This document shows positions 1-8,081 of a stretch of DNA of 64,000 nt, piece after piece. Numbering within the stretch: the stretch's first letter is position 1; the number at the start of each line of letters is the position of its first letter. This DNA is from QHXW01 sp035297145 (GTDB lineage: Bacteria; Acidobacteriota; Terriglobia; Bryobacterales; Bryobacteraceae): assembly GCA_035297145.1 (NCBI GenBank), contig DATGZN010000113.1:62001-126000 (forward strand). Reading direction: 5' to 3'. The position numbers and the translations under genes were made by a program. The notes below the pieces were generated by a model that did not search any database, was not told the DNA's origin, and saw only the letters and a program-made list of their open reading frames with translations.

Positions 1-182
1 GGGCCGTTGGGATCGCCACTCGCGCCCAAATCCCAGTAGAAGTTAATTCCGTAAATATCCGGGGAAATGGCATGGCGGTTGGCGCTCGCATCGACGGAGA
101 GCGCTGGACCGGTTTGCTGCGCGACGGCGGCGAAGGCGGTAAACAGGCCCAAAGCCGCGGGCAGAACCGTGCGGAGCGGCAT
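1..182 (-). CDS. Secreted protein, GH44-like N-terminus (partial)
   Basis: Only the first 60 or so codons are present; the rest lies beyond the left edge. The ATG is at 182-180. The product opens with a signal peptide (MPLRTVLPAALG, hydrophobic stretch, AVAQ as likely cleavage region). The mature start carries the motif NRHAISPDIYGINFYW, which resembles the beginning of family 44 glycoside hydrolases (xyloglucan and cellulose endoglucanases) and related beta-sandwich/TIM-barrel enzymes. The family call rests on this motif alone. It is divergent from the sigma factor gene at 279, with 96 bases between the two starts. Confidence 0.6.
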   Translation of the reverse strand, partial: MPLRTVLPAALGLFTAFAAVAQQTGPALSVDASANRHAISPDIYGINFYWDLGASGDPNG

Positions 183-278
183 CCTTATAAGATGTTAGCG
201 AATTCAGACGGCGTTGAAAACGCGGGCCGCGCCCCGTGACTTTTCGCCGCCACGACAGTTTATACAATCAGAGGATCA

Positions 279-842
279 ATGGCGGCCAGAAGACCGGCGG
301 AGACGGCTGTCCGGAACAGTGCGGAGGAGCGCCTTCTGGTTGAGGCTGTACAAAAAGATCCCGCGAAGTTCGGCGATCTGTACGAGGCCTATTTTGAGCT
401 GATCTACGGGTTCATCGCGCGGCGGGTGAGCGACCGGGCTACGGCTGAAGACCTGACGTCGGATGTTTTCCACAAGGCGCTCGCCAACCTGCGGAGTTAC
501 GAATGGCGTGGCGTTCCGTTTGCCGCATGGCTGATCAGGATCGCGGCGAACGCTGTCGTTGATCAATCGAAGCGTGCCGCGCGTGAGGTTCCGGCGCGTG
601 ATGACCTGCCGGAGCCCAGCGCCCAACCGAATATGGAAGGCTTGGAAGATCGCGCCCTTCTGTTCCGGCTGGTGAACCAGCTTCCCGACGATCAGCGGCG
701 CGTCATCCAAGAGCGCTTTGTGGACGAGATGAGCATTCGGGAAATCGCCGGCCGGCTGGGACGAAGCGAGGGCGCGGTGAAGCAACTGCAATTGCGCGCT
801 CTCGAAAAGCTGCGGAAGCAACTGGGAGGCGCCCATGCCTAG
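279..842 (+). CDS. ECF RNA polymerase sigma factor
   Basis: A 187-residue sigma-70 family extracytoplasmic-function factor. Region 2 covers roughly residues 30-95 (YEAYFELIYGFIARRV, then AEDLTSDVF, the core-binding and -10 recognition helices). Region 4 covers roughly 125-180, with LPDDQRRVIQERF and the helix-turn-helix MSIREIAGRLGRSEGAVKQL. No anti-sigma factor of the usual membrane or zinc type is adjacent. Instead the last 8 bases overlap the start of a VOC-domain protein at 835, so the two are translationally coupled and probably act together. A TATACA at 261-266 could be its -10 box, though no strong -35 is visible. Confidence 0.93.
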   Translation: MAARRPAETAVRNSAEERLLVEAVQKDPAKFGDLYEAYFELIYGFIARRVSDRATAEDLTSDVFHKALANLRSYEWRGVPFAAWLIRIAANAVVDQSKRAAREVPARDDLPEPSAQPNMEGLEDRALLFRLVNQLPDDQRRVIQERFVDEMSIREIAGRLGRSEGAVKQLQLRALEKLRKQLGGAHA

Positions 843-2271
843 GCTCTCTCGATCCGATCGATTGGATCAGGCGATTGCGGCGATGCTTGCGGGGACGGGC
901 GGCGAGCCGGAACCCAGCCTGGCGCCGCTGGTGCGAATCGCCAGGGAGTTGCGCGATCTGCCGCGCGAGAGTTTCAGAGCAAGTCTCAAATCGGATTTAG
1001 AAGGGAAGGTAACTATGGCTAGTCAAGTTACAGCGCCGGCTGCGATGCAAACGGCAACGATGAGGCTGCGCGTGAAGAATGCGCCCGCGGCGATCGAGTT
1101 TTACAGCAAGGCATTCGGGGCCGCCGAAATCAGCCGGTTTGAGGCAAACGGATCGATCGTCGTCGCGGATGTCAAAATCGGCAATTCCATTATCATGGTT
1201 TCGGAATCTTCGCCGGAGTTCGGTTTGCCCGGACCAGAAGCTTATGGTGGTTCGCCGGTAACTATCCATCTGCGCGTCGAGGACGTTGACGCTTTCGTAA
1301 GAAAGGCAGTAGCGGCGGGCGCTACGCTAACCGAGCCCGTGGCAGACCAGTTCTACGGAGTGCGCCGCGGATCGGTTGCCGATTCATTCGGCTATACCTG
1401 GGTTGTGGAGACGCTCAAGGAAGAGCTGCCGGTCGAGGAGATCTATCGCCGGTTCGAGGCTCTGGAGCAGGAACGACAATCGAAGCGCGTCGGCGTGAGT
1501 CCGATTCCTGAGGGTTACCACACCATTACGCCGTACATAGTGGTGGAAGATGCGCCCGCGCTGATCGACTTCGCCCGGCAGGTTTTTGGAGCGGAGGAGA
1601 CGTTTCGCGCGATCGGCGGCGCCGGTGGTATCCACGCCGAAATTCGCATCGGCGATTCCATGCTGATGATCGGCGGCGGCGGTCCCGAGCTCGCGTGGCG
1701 TGGGGAATCGAAACTGATTGCGCTGCACGTTTACGTGGAGGATACTGACGCCGCCTACGAGCGCGCTTTGCAGGCCGGCGCGGTTTCGCTCGGTGCGCCG
1801 CAGGATCAGCCCTATGGCGAGCGCGGCGGCGCGGTGAAAGACCAGTTTGGCAACTTCTGGTACATCGCGACCTCGATGGGCAAGAGCTACGTTCCGGAGG
1901 GCTTGCGACGCGTCACGCCCTATCTGCACCCGTTGCGAGCGGAGGCGTTGATCAGTTTCTTGAAGCGCGGGTTCGGAGCGGAGGAGATAGCGAAATATGC
2001 ATCGCCGGATGGCCAGGTCCTCCATGCTCAGGTTCGGATTGGAGATTCAGCGCTCGAAATGGGTGAGGCCGGTGGTCTGTACCCACCGATGGCGGCCATG
2101 TTCTATCTCTACGTGCCGAACGTCGACGCGATGTATGCTCGCGCCCTCGCGGCAGGAGCTACTTCGGTCTATGCACCCGCGGACCAGCCTTACGGTGATC
2201 GCACAGGGGCCGTGAAGGACGCCTTCGGCAATGAATGGTGCCTTGCGACACACATTAAGGATGTAGCGTAG
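835..2271 (+). CDS. Triple VOC-domain (PhnB/glyoxalase-like) protein with sigma-linked N-terminal segment
   Basis: 478 residues. Residues 1-60 form a short helical leader (LRDLPRESFRASLKSDLEGK) of a type found at the start of proteins co-encoded with ECF sigma factors. Three vicinal-oxygen-chelate domains follow, roughly residues 70-195, 230-350 and 358-475. Each has the PhnB-like pattern of a betaalphabetabetabeta repeat ending in DxFGxxW (DSFGYTW, DQFGNFW, DAFGNEW). Such domains bind small molecules, metals or antibiotics, or act as glyoxalases; the substrate cannot be told. An internal ATG at 1015 has a strong ribosome binding site (AAGGGAAGG, 1001-1009) and would yield the VOC part alone, so two products are possible. 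Confidence 0.85.
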   Translation: MPRLSRSDRLDQAIAAMLAGTGGEPEPSLAPLVRIARELRDLPRESFRASLKSDLEGKVTMASQVTAPAAMQTATMRLRVKNAPAAIEFYSKAFGAAEISRFEANGSIVVADVKIGNSIIMVSESSPEFGLPGPEAYGGSPVTIHLRVEDVDAFVRKAVAAGATLTEPVADQFYGVRRGSVADSFGYTWVVETLKEELPVEEIYRRFEALEQERQSKRVGVSPIPEGYHTITPYIVVEDAPALIDFARQVFGAEETFRAIGGAGGIHAEIRIGDSMLMIGGGGPELAWRGESKLIALHVYVEDTDAAYERALQAGAVSLGAPQDQPYGERGGAVKDQFGNFWYIATSMGKSYVPEGLRRVTPYLHPLRAEALISFLKRGFGAEEIAKYASPDGQVLHAQVRIGDSALEMGEAGGLYPPMAAMFYLYVPNVDAMYARALAAGATSVYAPADQPYGDRTGAVKDAFGNEWCLATHIKDVA

Positions 2272-2317
2272 CGCCGCTATCGGCCGCCAGCGAAACGCAT
2301 GCCCGCCCGTGCGCTCG

Positions 2318-2333
2318 TATAATGACCGGAGGA
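2318..2333 (+). promoter_or_regulatory. Candidate -10 and ribosome binding site of the TIM-barrel gene
   Basis: TATAAT lies at 2318-2323 and GGAGGA at 2328-2333, 10 bases before the ATG at 2344. The very short distance implies a 5' leader of about 14 bases. No convincing -35 was found, so this is a tentative promoter with a firm ribosome binding site. Confidence 0.4.
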
Positions 2334-2343
2334 GATTTCGATC

Positions 2344-3174
2344 ATGGCACTCGAAAGCAGCCGGCGCGGCTTTCTGCTCGGCGCGGGCGCGCTGGGACTC
2401 GCGCCGCTTCGCGGGGCAAACACCAACAACGGTAGCGACGACATCCGGCTGGCGGTGGCCACCTATTCTCTGCGCGGTTTCCAACGCGATCTGGCGATCA
2501 AAATGATCAAGGAACTTAACGTTCACTACGCGAGCGTGAAGGAGTTCCACTTGCCATACCACGACACGCCGGAGCAGCTCGCCGCTGGACGGAAAAGATT
2601 CGACGAGGCCGGCATCAACGTCGCCTCCGGTGGCGTGGTTTATCTGATGAAGGATGAAGACGCGGACATTCGTTATTACTTCGACTACGCTAAAGCCTGC
2701 GGCATGCCCATGATGACGATCATGCCGACCGCGCAAACCATGCCGCGCATCGAGCGGTTCGTCAAGGATTACGACATCAAGGTCGCCATCCACAATCACG
2801 GCCCGGAAGATAAGAACTTTCCGACGCCCGAAAGCGCGCTCAAAATCGTGAAGAATATGGACGCCCGCTGCGGCATCTGCATCGATGCGGGCCATGCTGC
2901 TCGTGCTGGCGCGGACGTGATCGAATCCATTCGCGAAGCCGGGCCGCGGCTGTTCGACATGCACATCAAGGATCTGCGTTCTATCACCAAAGGCAGCGAT
3001 TGCCCGGTGGGCGAGGGCGTGCTGCCGATCGCCGGAATTTTCAAAGAGCTGAAGAAAATGAACTATACGGGCACGGTATCGCTCGAGTACGAGATCGAGG
3101 AAGACAGCCCGTTCACCGGCATGAAAGCCTCGTTCGCGTACATGCGCGGTGTGCTTGCGGGGCTGCGGGGATAG
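2344..3174 (+). CDS. Tat-exported sugar phosphate isomerase/epimerase-like protein
   Basis: 276 residues of the AP-endonuclease 2/xylose-isomerase-like TIM-barrel family (also called sugar phosphate isomerase/epimerase). The N-terminus is a twin-arginine signal (SRRGFLLGAGALGLAP, arginines 7 and 8), so the protein should fold in the cytoplasm and be exported, perhaps with a bound metal. Visible metal-site elements include VAIHNHGPED, CIDAGHA and FDMHIKDL, spaced as in the family. The ATG at 2344 has GGAGGA upstream. The next gene starts 4 bases after the stop codon and is probably co-transcribed. The substrate is unknown; related proteins act on keto-sugars, inosose or hydroxypyruvate. Confidence 0.85.
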   Translation: MALESSRRGFLLGAGALGLAPLRGANTNNGSDDIRLAVATYSLRGFQRDLAIKMIKELNVHYASVKEFHLPYHDTPEQLAAGRKRFDEAGINVASGGVVYLMKDEDADIRYYFDYAKACGMPMMTIMPTAQTMPRIERFVKDYDIKVAIHNHGPEDKNFPTPESALKIVKNMDARCGICIDAGHAARAGADVIESIREAGPRLFDMHIKDLRSITKGSDCPVGEGVLPIAGIFKELKKMNYTGTVSLEYEIEEDSPFTGMKASFAYMRGVLAGLRG

Positions 3175-3178
3175 CCGC

Positions 3179-3571
3179 GTGGCCCAAATTCCGATCGGCA
3201 CGACTCGTGAAGAAAAACTGGAAGTGACTCCGGAAGTGGCCATCAATTTTATGGGACTTCCCAACGCGCGTGTGCTCTCGACCCCAAACATGATTTTGGG
3301 CCTGGAGCGCACCTCGCGCAACATGCTGCTCCCGCTGCTCGATCCTGGTTACGATTCAGTCGGCACGCATGTGGATGTCTACCACTTGGCCGCGACACCT
3401 CTGGGAATGACCGTCAGGTTTCGCAGCGAGATTGTGTCGATCGACGACCGGCGGGTTAACTTCAAAGTGGAAGCGTTCGACAATAAAGAAAAGATCGCCG
3501 AGGGAACGCATCAGCGCTTTATCGTTCACGCGGAGCGGTTTGCGGCGCGCGTGCAGGAGAAAGCGCGCTAG
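3179..3571 (+). CDS. FlK-like (fluoroacetyl-CoA-type) hotdog thioesterase
   Basis: 130 residues from a GTG at 3179, 4 bases after the preceding stop codon; an in-frame start further up would overlap the previous gene. The sequence matches the hotdog thioesterase FlK of Streptomyces cattleya along its length. The catalytic residues Thr42, Glu50 and His76 of FlK correspond to Thr35 (LSTPNM), Glu43 (GLERTS) and His69 (VYHLAATP), with identical spacings of 8 and 26. The C-terminal EGTHQRF...HAERF also fits. The family hydrolyses acyl-CoA esters. A role in fluoroacetate resistance is only one option; most homologues are uncharacterised acyl-CoA thioesterases. Confidence 0.85.
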   Translation: MAQIPIGTTREEKLEVTPEVAINFMGLPNARVLSTPNMILGLERTSRNMLLPLLDPGYDSVGTHVDVYHLAATPLGMTVRFRSEIVSIDDRRVNFKVEAFDNKEKIAEGTHQRFIVHAERFAARVQEKAR

Positions 3572-3578
3572 CAGCGGT

Positions 3579-4226
3579 TTAGAATACGAAGCTCACGCCT
3601 GCCATCGGGATCGAATCGAAAAGCCAGCCGCGGATTTTCGCGCCGGGTGCCGTTGCGAACAGCTCTTCGGGAAAGGGTGAGATGTACTCGCGAAAGTCCA
3701 CTCGAATCGCAGTGTGATCAGTGAGTTTTGCTTTTACGCCGCCGCCCACGCTGATGAGCGGTTTGACCTCATTCGTATTGGTCAGCAGTGCAAAGTCACT
3801 GAACGGCTGATTGACATATTCCTGCCCGGTAGCGCGGAACAGCCGGATGCCTCCACCAGCCGCAACGAATGGACGGATGCGCGCTTTCTTTGAGGTCGGG
3901 TGAAACAGTACATCATAGTGGATCAGGTGTGAGTCGCCATCCATGTTCACCTTTTGCCCGCCGCTCTTCAAGACTAGGTCGTTATCGCGGAAGACATACC
4001 GGAGCTCACCGCTGAAGTGCTGATAGAGGTCCTGACCAAGCACCGCGCTGGCAACGAAGCGATTATCCATGCCTGCGGTGGCGGTACCGGAAGTGTTATC
4101 GATGCGGGCATTGCGCATGATGCCGAAGCCCGCTGCGCCGCCCACTTCCCACCCCCGATCCTGAGCTACACATGCGGATGTTAGCGCCAAGGCAATTGCG
4201 GCACAGGACAACGTAACCGATCGCAT
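3579..4226 (-). CDS. Outer-membrane beta-barrel protein
   Basis: 215 residues. The start at 4226 is chosen over an in-frame ATG at 4256 because GGAGGA lies 7 bases upstream and the protein then begins directly with a signal peptide (MRSVTLSCAAIALALTSACVAQ). The rest is an alternation of amphipathic strands and turns, opening with WEVGGAAGFG and ending SIPMAGVSFVF; a terminal phenylalanine is typical of outer-membrane barrels. Size suggests an 8-stranded OmpA/OprF-like or opacity-type barrel without a peptidoglycan-binding domain. It lies 33 bases downstream of the histidine kinase stop codon on the same strand and may share its transcript. Ligand and function are unknown. Confidence 0.8.
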   Translation of the reverse strand: MRSVTLSCAAIALALTSACVAQDRGWEVGGAAGFGIMRNARIDNTSGTATAGMDNRFVASAVLGQDLYQHFSGELRYVFRDNDLVLKSGGQKVNMDGDSHLIHYDVLFHPTSKKARIRPFVAAGGGIRLFRATGQEYVNQPFSDFALLTNTNEVKPLISVGGGVKAKLTDHTAIRVDFREYISPFPEELFATAPGAKIRGWLFDSIPMAGVSFVF

Positions 4227-4259
4227 AGATTTCCTCCGTACCTTCAGCTTATTCAAGCA

Positions 4260-6728
4260 TCACATGGCCGCGCGATGGAAGACAGGCCTCGGCGGGACCG
4301 GTGGCTGCTGGTTGCCTGCGTCCAGCACGTCGCGCACTTTTAGCAGCAGCGCAGCGGGTGAGAACGGTTTCTGGATGAGGGTGGTGCTTTCGTCGAGAAT
4401 GCCGTGGTAGGCGATCACGTCATCGGCATAGCCGGACATGTAAATCACGCGCATTTGCGGTCCAGCGGAGGTCATGCGCTGCGCCAGCTGGCGGCCGTTG
4501 ACGAGCGGCATGACAACATCGGTCAGCAGAAGATCGATCGAGGTGGCCTGCTTTTCGAACCTGCGGATGGCGTCGGTGCCGTCGCTGGCTTCGAGCACAT
4601 GGTAGCCGGCGTGGGAGAGAGATTCGTGCAGCATGCGCCGCAGCGGGGCCTCGTCCTCCACCAGCAGGATGGTCTCCGTTCCGCGGCCATTGCCATTGCG
4701 CGCCGCCTCGGGCTTTTCGGCGATTGCCGGCTCACGGAGTTGCGGCAGGTAGATGCGGAACGTTGCGCCGCTGCCACGCTCACTCCACACTACGATGCCG
4801 CCTCCGTTTTGCCGCACGCTGCCGTACACGCTGGAAAGTCCCAGCCCCGTGCCCTTGCCGCGTTCCTTGGTAGTGAAAAAGGGTTCGAATAGATGGCTCC
4901 TCGTATCCGCATCCATGCCCTCGCCGGTGTCGGAAACGGCCATCTCCACATAAGAGCCGGACGGCAGCTCGCTGCTCTCACAGCGCAAGCCCTCGTCGAG
5001 GGTGACGTTCTTGGTTGCAACCGTCAGTGCGCCGCCGCGCGGCATGGCGTCGCGGGCGTTCGCCACCAGATTGATCAGCACCTGCTCCATCTGATTCGCG
5101 TCCGCCTTGATGGGGGCGAGATCGGGGCTGAGCAGCGTATAGAGAGCGATGTCCTCGCCGATCACGCGCCGCAACATCTTTTCCAGGTTGGTGATGACGT
5201 GATTCAGATCTACGGGTTTCGGCTGAATCATCTGGCGGCGGCTGAACGCCAGTAACTGCGTGGTCAGCGCCGCGGCCTGATTGCCGGCTTTCACGATCTG
5301 CTCGGCGTGAGAATGCAGTCGTTCTCCCGGCCGCAAGGCATCCAGCATCATGTGGCCGTAGCCGTTGATGACGGTGAGCAGGTTGTTGAAGTCGTGCGCC
5401 ACGCCGCCTGCCAGCCGGCCGACGGCTTCCATTTTCTGCGAATGCCGGAGCTGCTCTTCCAGTTTCCTCCGCTCGCTGATATCGGCGATAGCCATGATGA
5501 TAGCGGAAGCGGATCCGCTGGCATCGCGCAGAGGCGCGGTCCAGATGGCGACGTCAACCGGGCTGCCGTCCTTGCGGCGGCCCTGGCACTCCAAGCCGCT
5601 AATCAACTCGCCGCCCGTGGTGCGCTGCACCTTGTCCCAGATCTCTTCGGTCTGCCCGGCGTCGAAGAACGGCGGAATCTGATCCATTATCTCCGCCGCG
5701 GTCCATCCGAATACGCGCTCCGCAGCCGGATTCCAGCCCTTCACCTTGCCGGAGGTATCCAGAGAGACAATGGCGAACGGCGATGCCTGGATGACCGCCT
5801 GGTGGCGTTCGTTAGCCTGGCGCAAGTTTTCTTGCTGCACGGTCATCTGGAACTTGGCTCTTTCTACAGCTCTCGTTTTGCGCCGCGCTACGACAGCTAG
5901 GGCGCCACTGGTGTACATGAGAAAGCCGATTAGCAAGCTCAGCGCAAAGAGAATCTGGCGGGATTGGGTCCAGGTATCCGGTGTCGGCCAGACGCGAACC
6001 ACCCATGGCATTCCATAGAAATCGATGCGCCCCTCGGACAGGTAAGGAGTAGCCGGCAGGCCAGCCGCCACGGCACGGGCATAGATTTGCTCATCATGAT
6101 GCGAGATGGAGGCTGCGTAGCCCTTGGGAACCTCCGTATTGATGATCGAATTTAGCCAGTGCTCGGTCCCGACCGGCGCGATTACACACCCGTCGAATTG
6201 GCCATGGCGAAACATCGGAATCAGCACCAACAGCGATTTCGCGGTGTCGCCCGCCGGTACAACCGTGGTTTGTCGCGCCTTTCGCGCAGCATCGATAGCA
6301 GGCCGTATCACTTCGAGCGGTAATTGCGCGGATGGAATGCTCCAACGAACCGCGTAAGACGAATCCACCAGGTTGATGGATTCCAGCTCCGGATACCGTT
6401 GGTGTAACTGCCGGGCTTCCGCCTCCCATTCTGGTTGCCACGGATCCGGGTCCGCACCCCAGCGGGCCACCAGGGCGTCCAGAGGCGCAACCTGCGTGCT
6501 GATGCTGGAGGTGATCTTGCTTTGAATATTGCGGGTAACCAGCGCCGCGGTTTGCACCACCTGCACGGTTTCCCGGGAAAGCATAATGCGGCAAAGTAAT
6601 AAGGTGGTGCACCAGCCGCAAACAGCTATGATGAGGGGCAACAGGTTCCACTGCGCGTGCTGCAAACGTACGCCCGTGCGGTCTGAACGATGTTGATTAG
6701 AATTGGAGTTATGGTACTTCTCGTCCAC
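4260..6728 (-). CDS. Hybrid sensor histidine kinase (periplasmic sensor, PAS, HisKA, HATPase, REC)
   Basis: 822 residues from a GTG at 6728. Domains in order: membrane helix about 29-50, periplasmic CHASE-like sensor 51-255, second helix 257-282, PAS 305-425, HisKA 432-500 with phospho-acceptor His445 (GGVAHDFNNLL), HATPase 545-665 (N box around Asn557, G boxes DTGEGMD and GKGTGLGL), and a C-terminal receiver 686-800 with Asp737 (LLLTDVVMP). The architecture senses an extracytoplasmic cue and passes phosphate internally to the receiver; no separate DNA-binding regulator is next door, so the output is unknown. The GTG sits right after the promoter at 6736-6764. Confidence 0.95.
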   Translation of the reverse strand: MDEKYHNSNSNQHRSDRTGVRLQHAQWNLLPLIIAVCGWCTTLLLCRIMLSRETVQVVQTAALVTRNIQSKITSSISTQVAPLDALVARWGADPDPWQPEWEAEARQLHQRYPELESINLVDSSYAVRWSIPSAQLPLEVIRPAIDAARKARQTTVVPAGDTAKSLLVLIPMFRHGQFDGCVIAPVGTEHWLNSIINTEVPKGYAASISHHDEQIYARAVAAGLPATPYLSEGRIDFYGMPWVVRVWPTPDTWTQSRQILFALSLLIGFLMYTSGALAVVARRKTRAVERAKFQMTVQQENLRQANERHQAVIQASPFAIVSLDTSGKVKGWNPAAERVFGWTAAEIMDQIPPFFDAGQTEEIWDKVQRTTGGELISGLECQGRRKDGSPVDVAIWTAPLRDASGSASAIIMAIADISERRKLEEQLRHSQKMEAVGRLAGGVAHDFNNLLTVINGYGHMMLDALRPGERLHSHAEQIVKAGNQAAALTTQLLAFSRRQMIQPKPVDLNHVITNLEKMLRRVIGEDIALYTLLSPDLAPIKADANQMEQVLINLVANARDAMPRGGALTVATKNVTLDEGLRCESSELPSGSYVEMAVSDTGEGMDADTRSHLFEPFFTTKERGKGTGLGLSSVYGSVRQNGGGIVVWSERGSGATFRIYLPQLREPAIAEKPEAARNGNGRGTETILLVEDEAPLRRMLHESLSHAGYHVLEASDGTDAIRRFEKQATSIDLLLTDVVMPLVNGRQLAQRMTSAGPQMRVIYMSGYADDVIAYHGILDESTTLIQKPFSPAALLLKVRDVLDAGNQQPPVPPRPVFHRAAM

Positions 6729-6735
6729 GCACGAT

Positions 6736-6764
6736 ATTATACGGGGCTGTCATTCATAAGTTAA
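6736..6764 (-). promoter_or_regulatory. Sigma-70 promoter of the histidine kinase gene
   Basis: On the minus strand, -35 TTAACT (6764-6759), a 17-base spacer and a perfect -10 TATAAT (6741-6736). The expected transcript start (about 6729) almost coincides with the GTG start at 6728, which suggests a leaderless mRNA or a slightly later start codon. Confidence 0.6.
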
Positions 6765-7110
6765 TACTCTAAGTGGTTTAGCTCCAGTTACTAACTAATG
6801 GGCTGCTAACTTCGGATAACTAACTCACTGCACGTGCCAATAAGATGTCCCGTGCAATTTCGAAACCCACGCGAACGAAGGCGAGGCCTGCCCCGCCCCT
6901 ACGATGGCTGCGATGTGGCGCGCCGATTCGAGAACACCGCGGCAAGTTTCCAAGTGTAAACGATTCGAGCGGCGTGTCGCCGGCGTGTTGGCACAGATCG
7001 CGCGCCAACCGCGAAGGCGAAGAACCGGACGATCGGACGACGATGCGCAAATGCTCGGGGCAAGCGCGTGGGCGGCGCAACTCGTGGCAAACACGGCCTA
7101 AAAAATCCTG
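6765..7110. other. Intergenic region, no gene recognised
   Basis: Part of the 476 bases between the histidine kinase and the DHp protein. Open frames exist but their translations are rich in Arg, Pro and Ser, without family likeness or plausible starts. A GC-rich imperfect palindrome (GGCGAGGC-CT-GCCCCGCC) sits at about 6880-6899, followed by CCCTACGAT. It resembles short intergenic palindromes and may be a terminator-like or REP-like element. Confidence 0.4.
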
Positions 7111-7138
7111 TTGCCTTGCGCTGAGCCTGCGCTATAAT
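7111..7138 (+). promoter_or_regulatory. Sigma-70 promoter for the DHp-domain gene
   Basis: -35 TTGCCT (7111-7116), a 16-base spacer and a perfect -10 TATAAT (7133-7138). Transcription from about 7145 gives a leader of about 60 bases, ending in the ribosome binding site GGAGG before the GTG at 7205. Confidence 0.6.
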
Positions 7139-7204
7139 CGTTTCCCGGAACCCCAAAGCAAGTTCGAAAAAACCTCCCCAAAGGAAATTGATTGGAGGCC
7201 CGTT

Positions 7205-7525
7205 GTGGCACAAGTGCACCCCGTAGACGTGCTCGCTGATTTTGCTCATGAGATGCGGCAGCCGCTCAGCGCTCTCGAGGCGCTCACCTGTTACCTCGAT
7301 CTCATCACGCCGGAAGATACGCGAATCCGGGAGCAGTTGCGGAGAATGCACGCCGAAATTGCGCATGCCGATCAGATTCTTTCAGAAGGCCTCCGCGCCG
7401 TCCGTGCCTACCTGCCAGCGAAGGGCGGTGCCGTGCTGGCCCTCGGTTCAGCGGCGCCGGAAGGTGTGGTGGAAGAATTGAGCCTGCCTCTTACTAGCGC
7501 GGCCATGGCCTCGGTCACCCACTGA
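7205..7525 (+). CDS. Stand-alone HisKA/DHp-like domain protein
   Basis: 106 residues from a GTG at 7205 with TTGGAGG just upstream and a good promoter at 7111. Residues 8-70 look like the dimerisation and histidine-phosphotransfer helices of a histidine kinase: DVLADFAHEMRQPLSALE has the H-box pattern (HE-x-RQPL), and a second helix (REQLRRMHAEIAHADQILSEGL) follows. There is no ATPase domain, and none is lost nearby. The last 35 or so residues are low-complexity and overlap the 3' end of the convergent P-loop gene by 118 bases. It could be a phosphotransfer or kinase-titrating protein, or the remnant of a kinase. Its clean promoter and ribosome binding site favour a functional gene. Confidence 0.65.
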   Translation: MAQVHPVDVLADFAHEMRQPLSALEALTCYLDLITPEDTRIREQLRRMHAEIAHADQILSEGLRAVRAYLPAKGGAVLALGSAAPEGVVEELSLPLTSAAMASVTH

Positions 7526-8079
7526 GGCGGCTGCACGCGGAATCGCGGTTTCGACTCCCACAATCTTCGCGCCACTCCGCTCCACGCGGGCGGTGTGCCG
7601 CCGCGATCGATCACGACTAGTGCGTCGGCGCGGTCGAGGTAGTGCAAGCTCGTGGGCTTGAAGTCGCGGACACCGAAATCCACCACAACCAGGTAAAGGT
7701 CAGGCTTGATGAATTGCAGCAGGCTGTTGGATTCCGCAATCACGTGCTCGCCGGCTTCGAGGATGCGCCGCACAGCCGGTAGCGCGTAGCCGAGCTGGCC
7801 GGCCGCCGTGCGTACCCAGTACGCTTGCCGCGCGCCCGCCGCCAGGAAACGGCTCGTATCTGTTGCGCTGTTGCGGTCAATCTCTTCCGTGATGGCGAAG
7901 GGATGCTCGGCGTCGGCTACCGTGCACTCGCACGGTTCGCCATCGGTCGAGCAGACGTCGTTTCCATATTGCGTAATCTTCAAAGCCGTCCAATGGAACT
8001 CCGGCAGCGCGGAGATCAGGCCAGCAACCACCGACGTCTTGCCGATGTTCCGCGTGTGGCCACCCACCACGACCAGCAT
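7408..8079 (-). CDS. MobB-like P-loop NTPase
   Basis: 223 residues. The start at 8079 places the first residues MLVVVGGHTRNIGKTS at the N-terminus, where the family has its Walker A loop (GGHTRNIGKTS), and it is only 2 bases after the lpxD stop. Longer in-frame starts would run inside lpxD. The protein resembles the MobB/dethiobiotin-synthetase-type SIMIBI NTPases, with later motifs VIAESNSLLQF and DALVVIDRGG. MobB assists guanylation of molybdopterin, but no molybdenum-cofactor gene is nearby, so the target is uncertain. The conserved part ends near QPPQWVTEAMAAL; the remaining tail is antisense to the DHp gene. Confidence 0.7.
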   Translation of the reverse strand: MLVVVGGHTRNIGKTSVVAGLISALPEFHWTALKITQYGNDVCSTDGEPCECTVADAEHPFAITEEIDRNSATDTSRFLAAGARQAYWVRTAAGQLGYALPAVRRILEAGEHVIAESNSLLQFIKPDLYLVVVDFGVRDFKPTSLHYLDRADALVVIDRGGTPPAWSGVARRLWESKPRFRVQPPQWVTEAMAALVRGRLNSSTTPSGAAEPRASTAPPFAGR

Positions 8080-8081
8080 GG

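Noticed and set aside
2047..3324. 425-codon open frame antisense to the VOC and TIM-barrel genes
   Set aside because: It is a GC-bias shadow of well-supported genes and its translation is rich in Arg/His with no family likeness.
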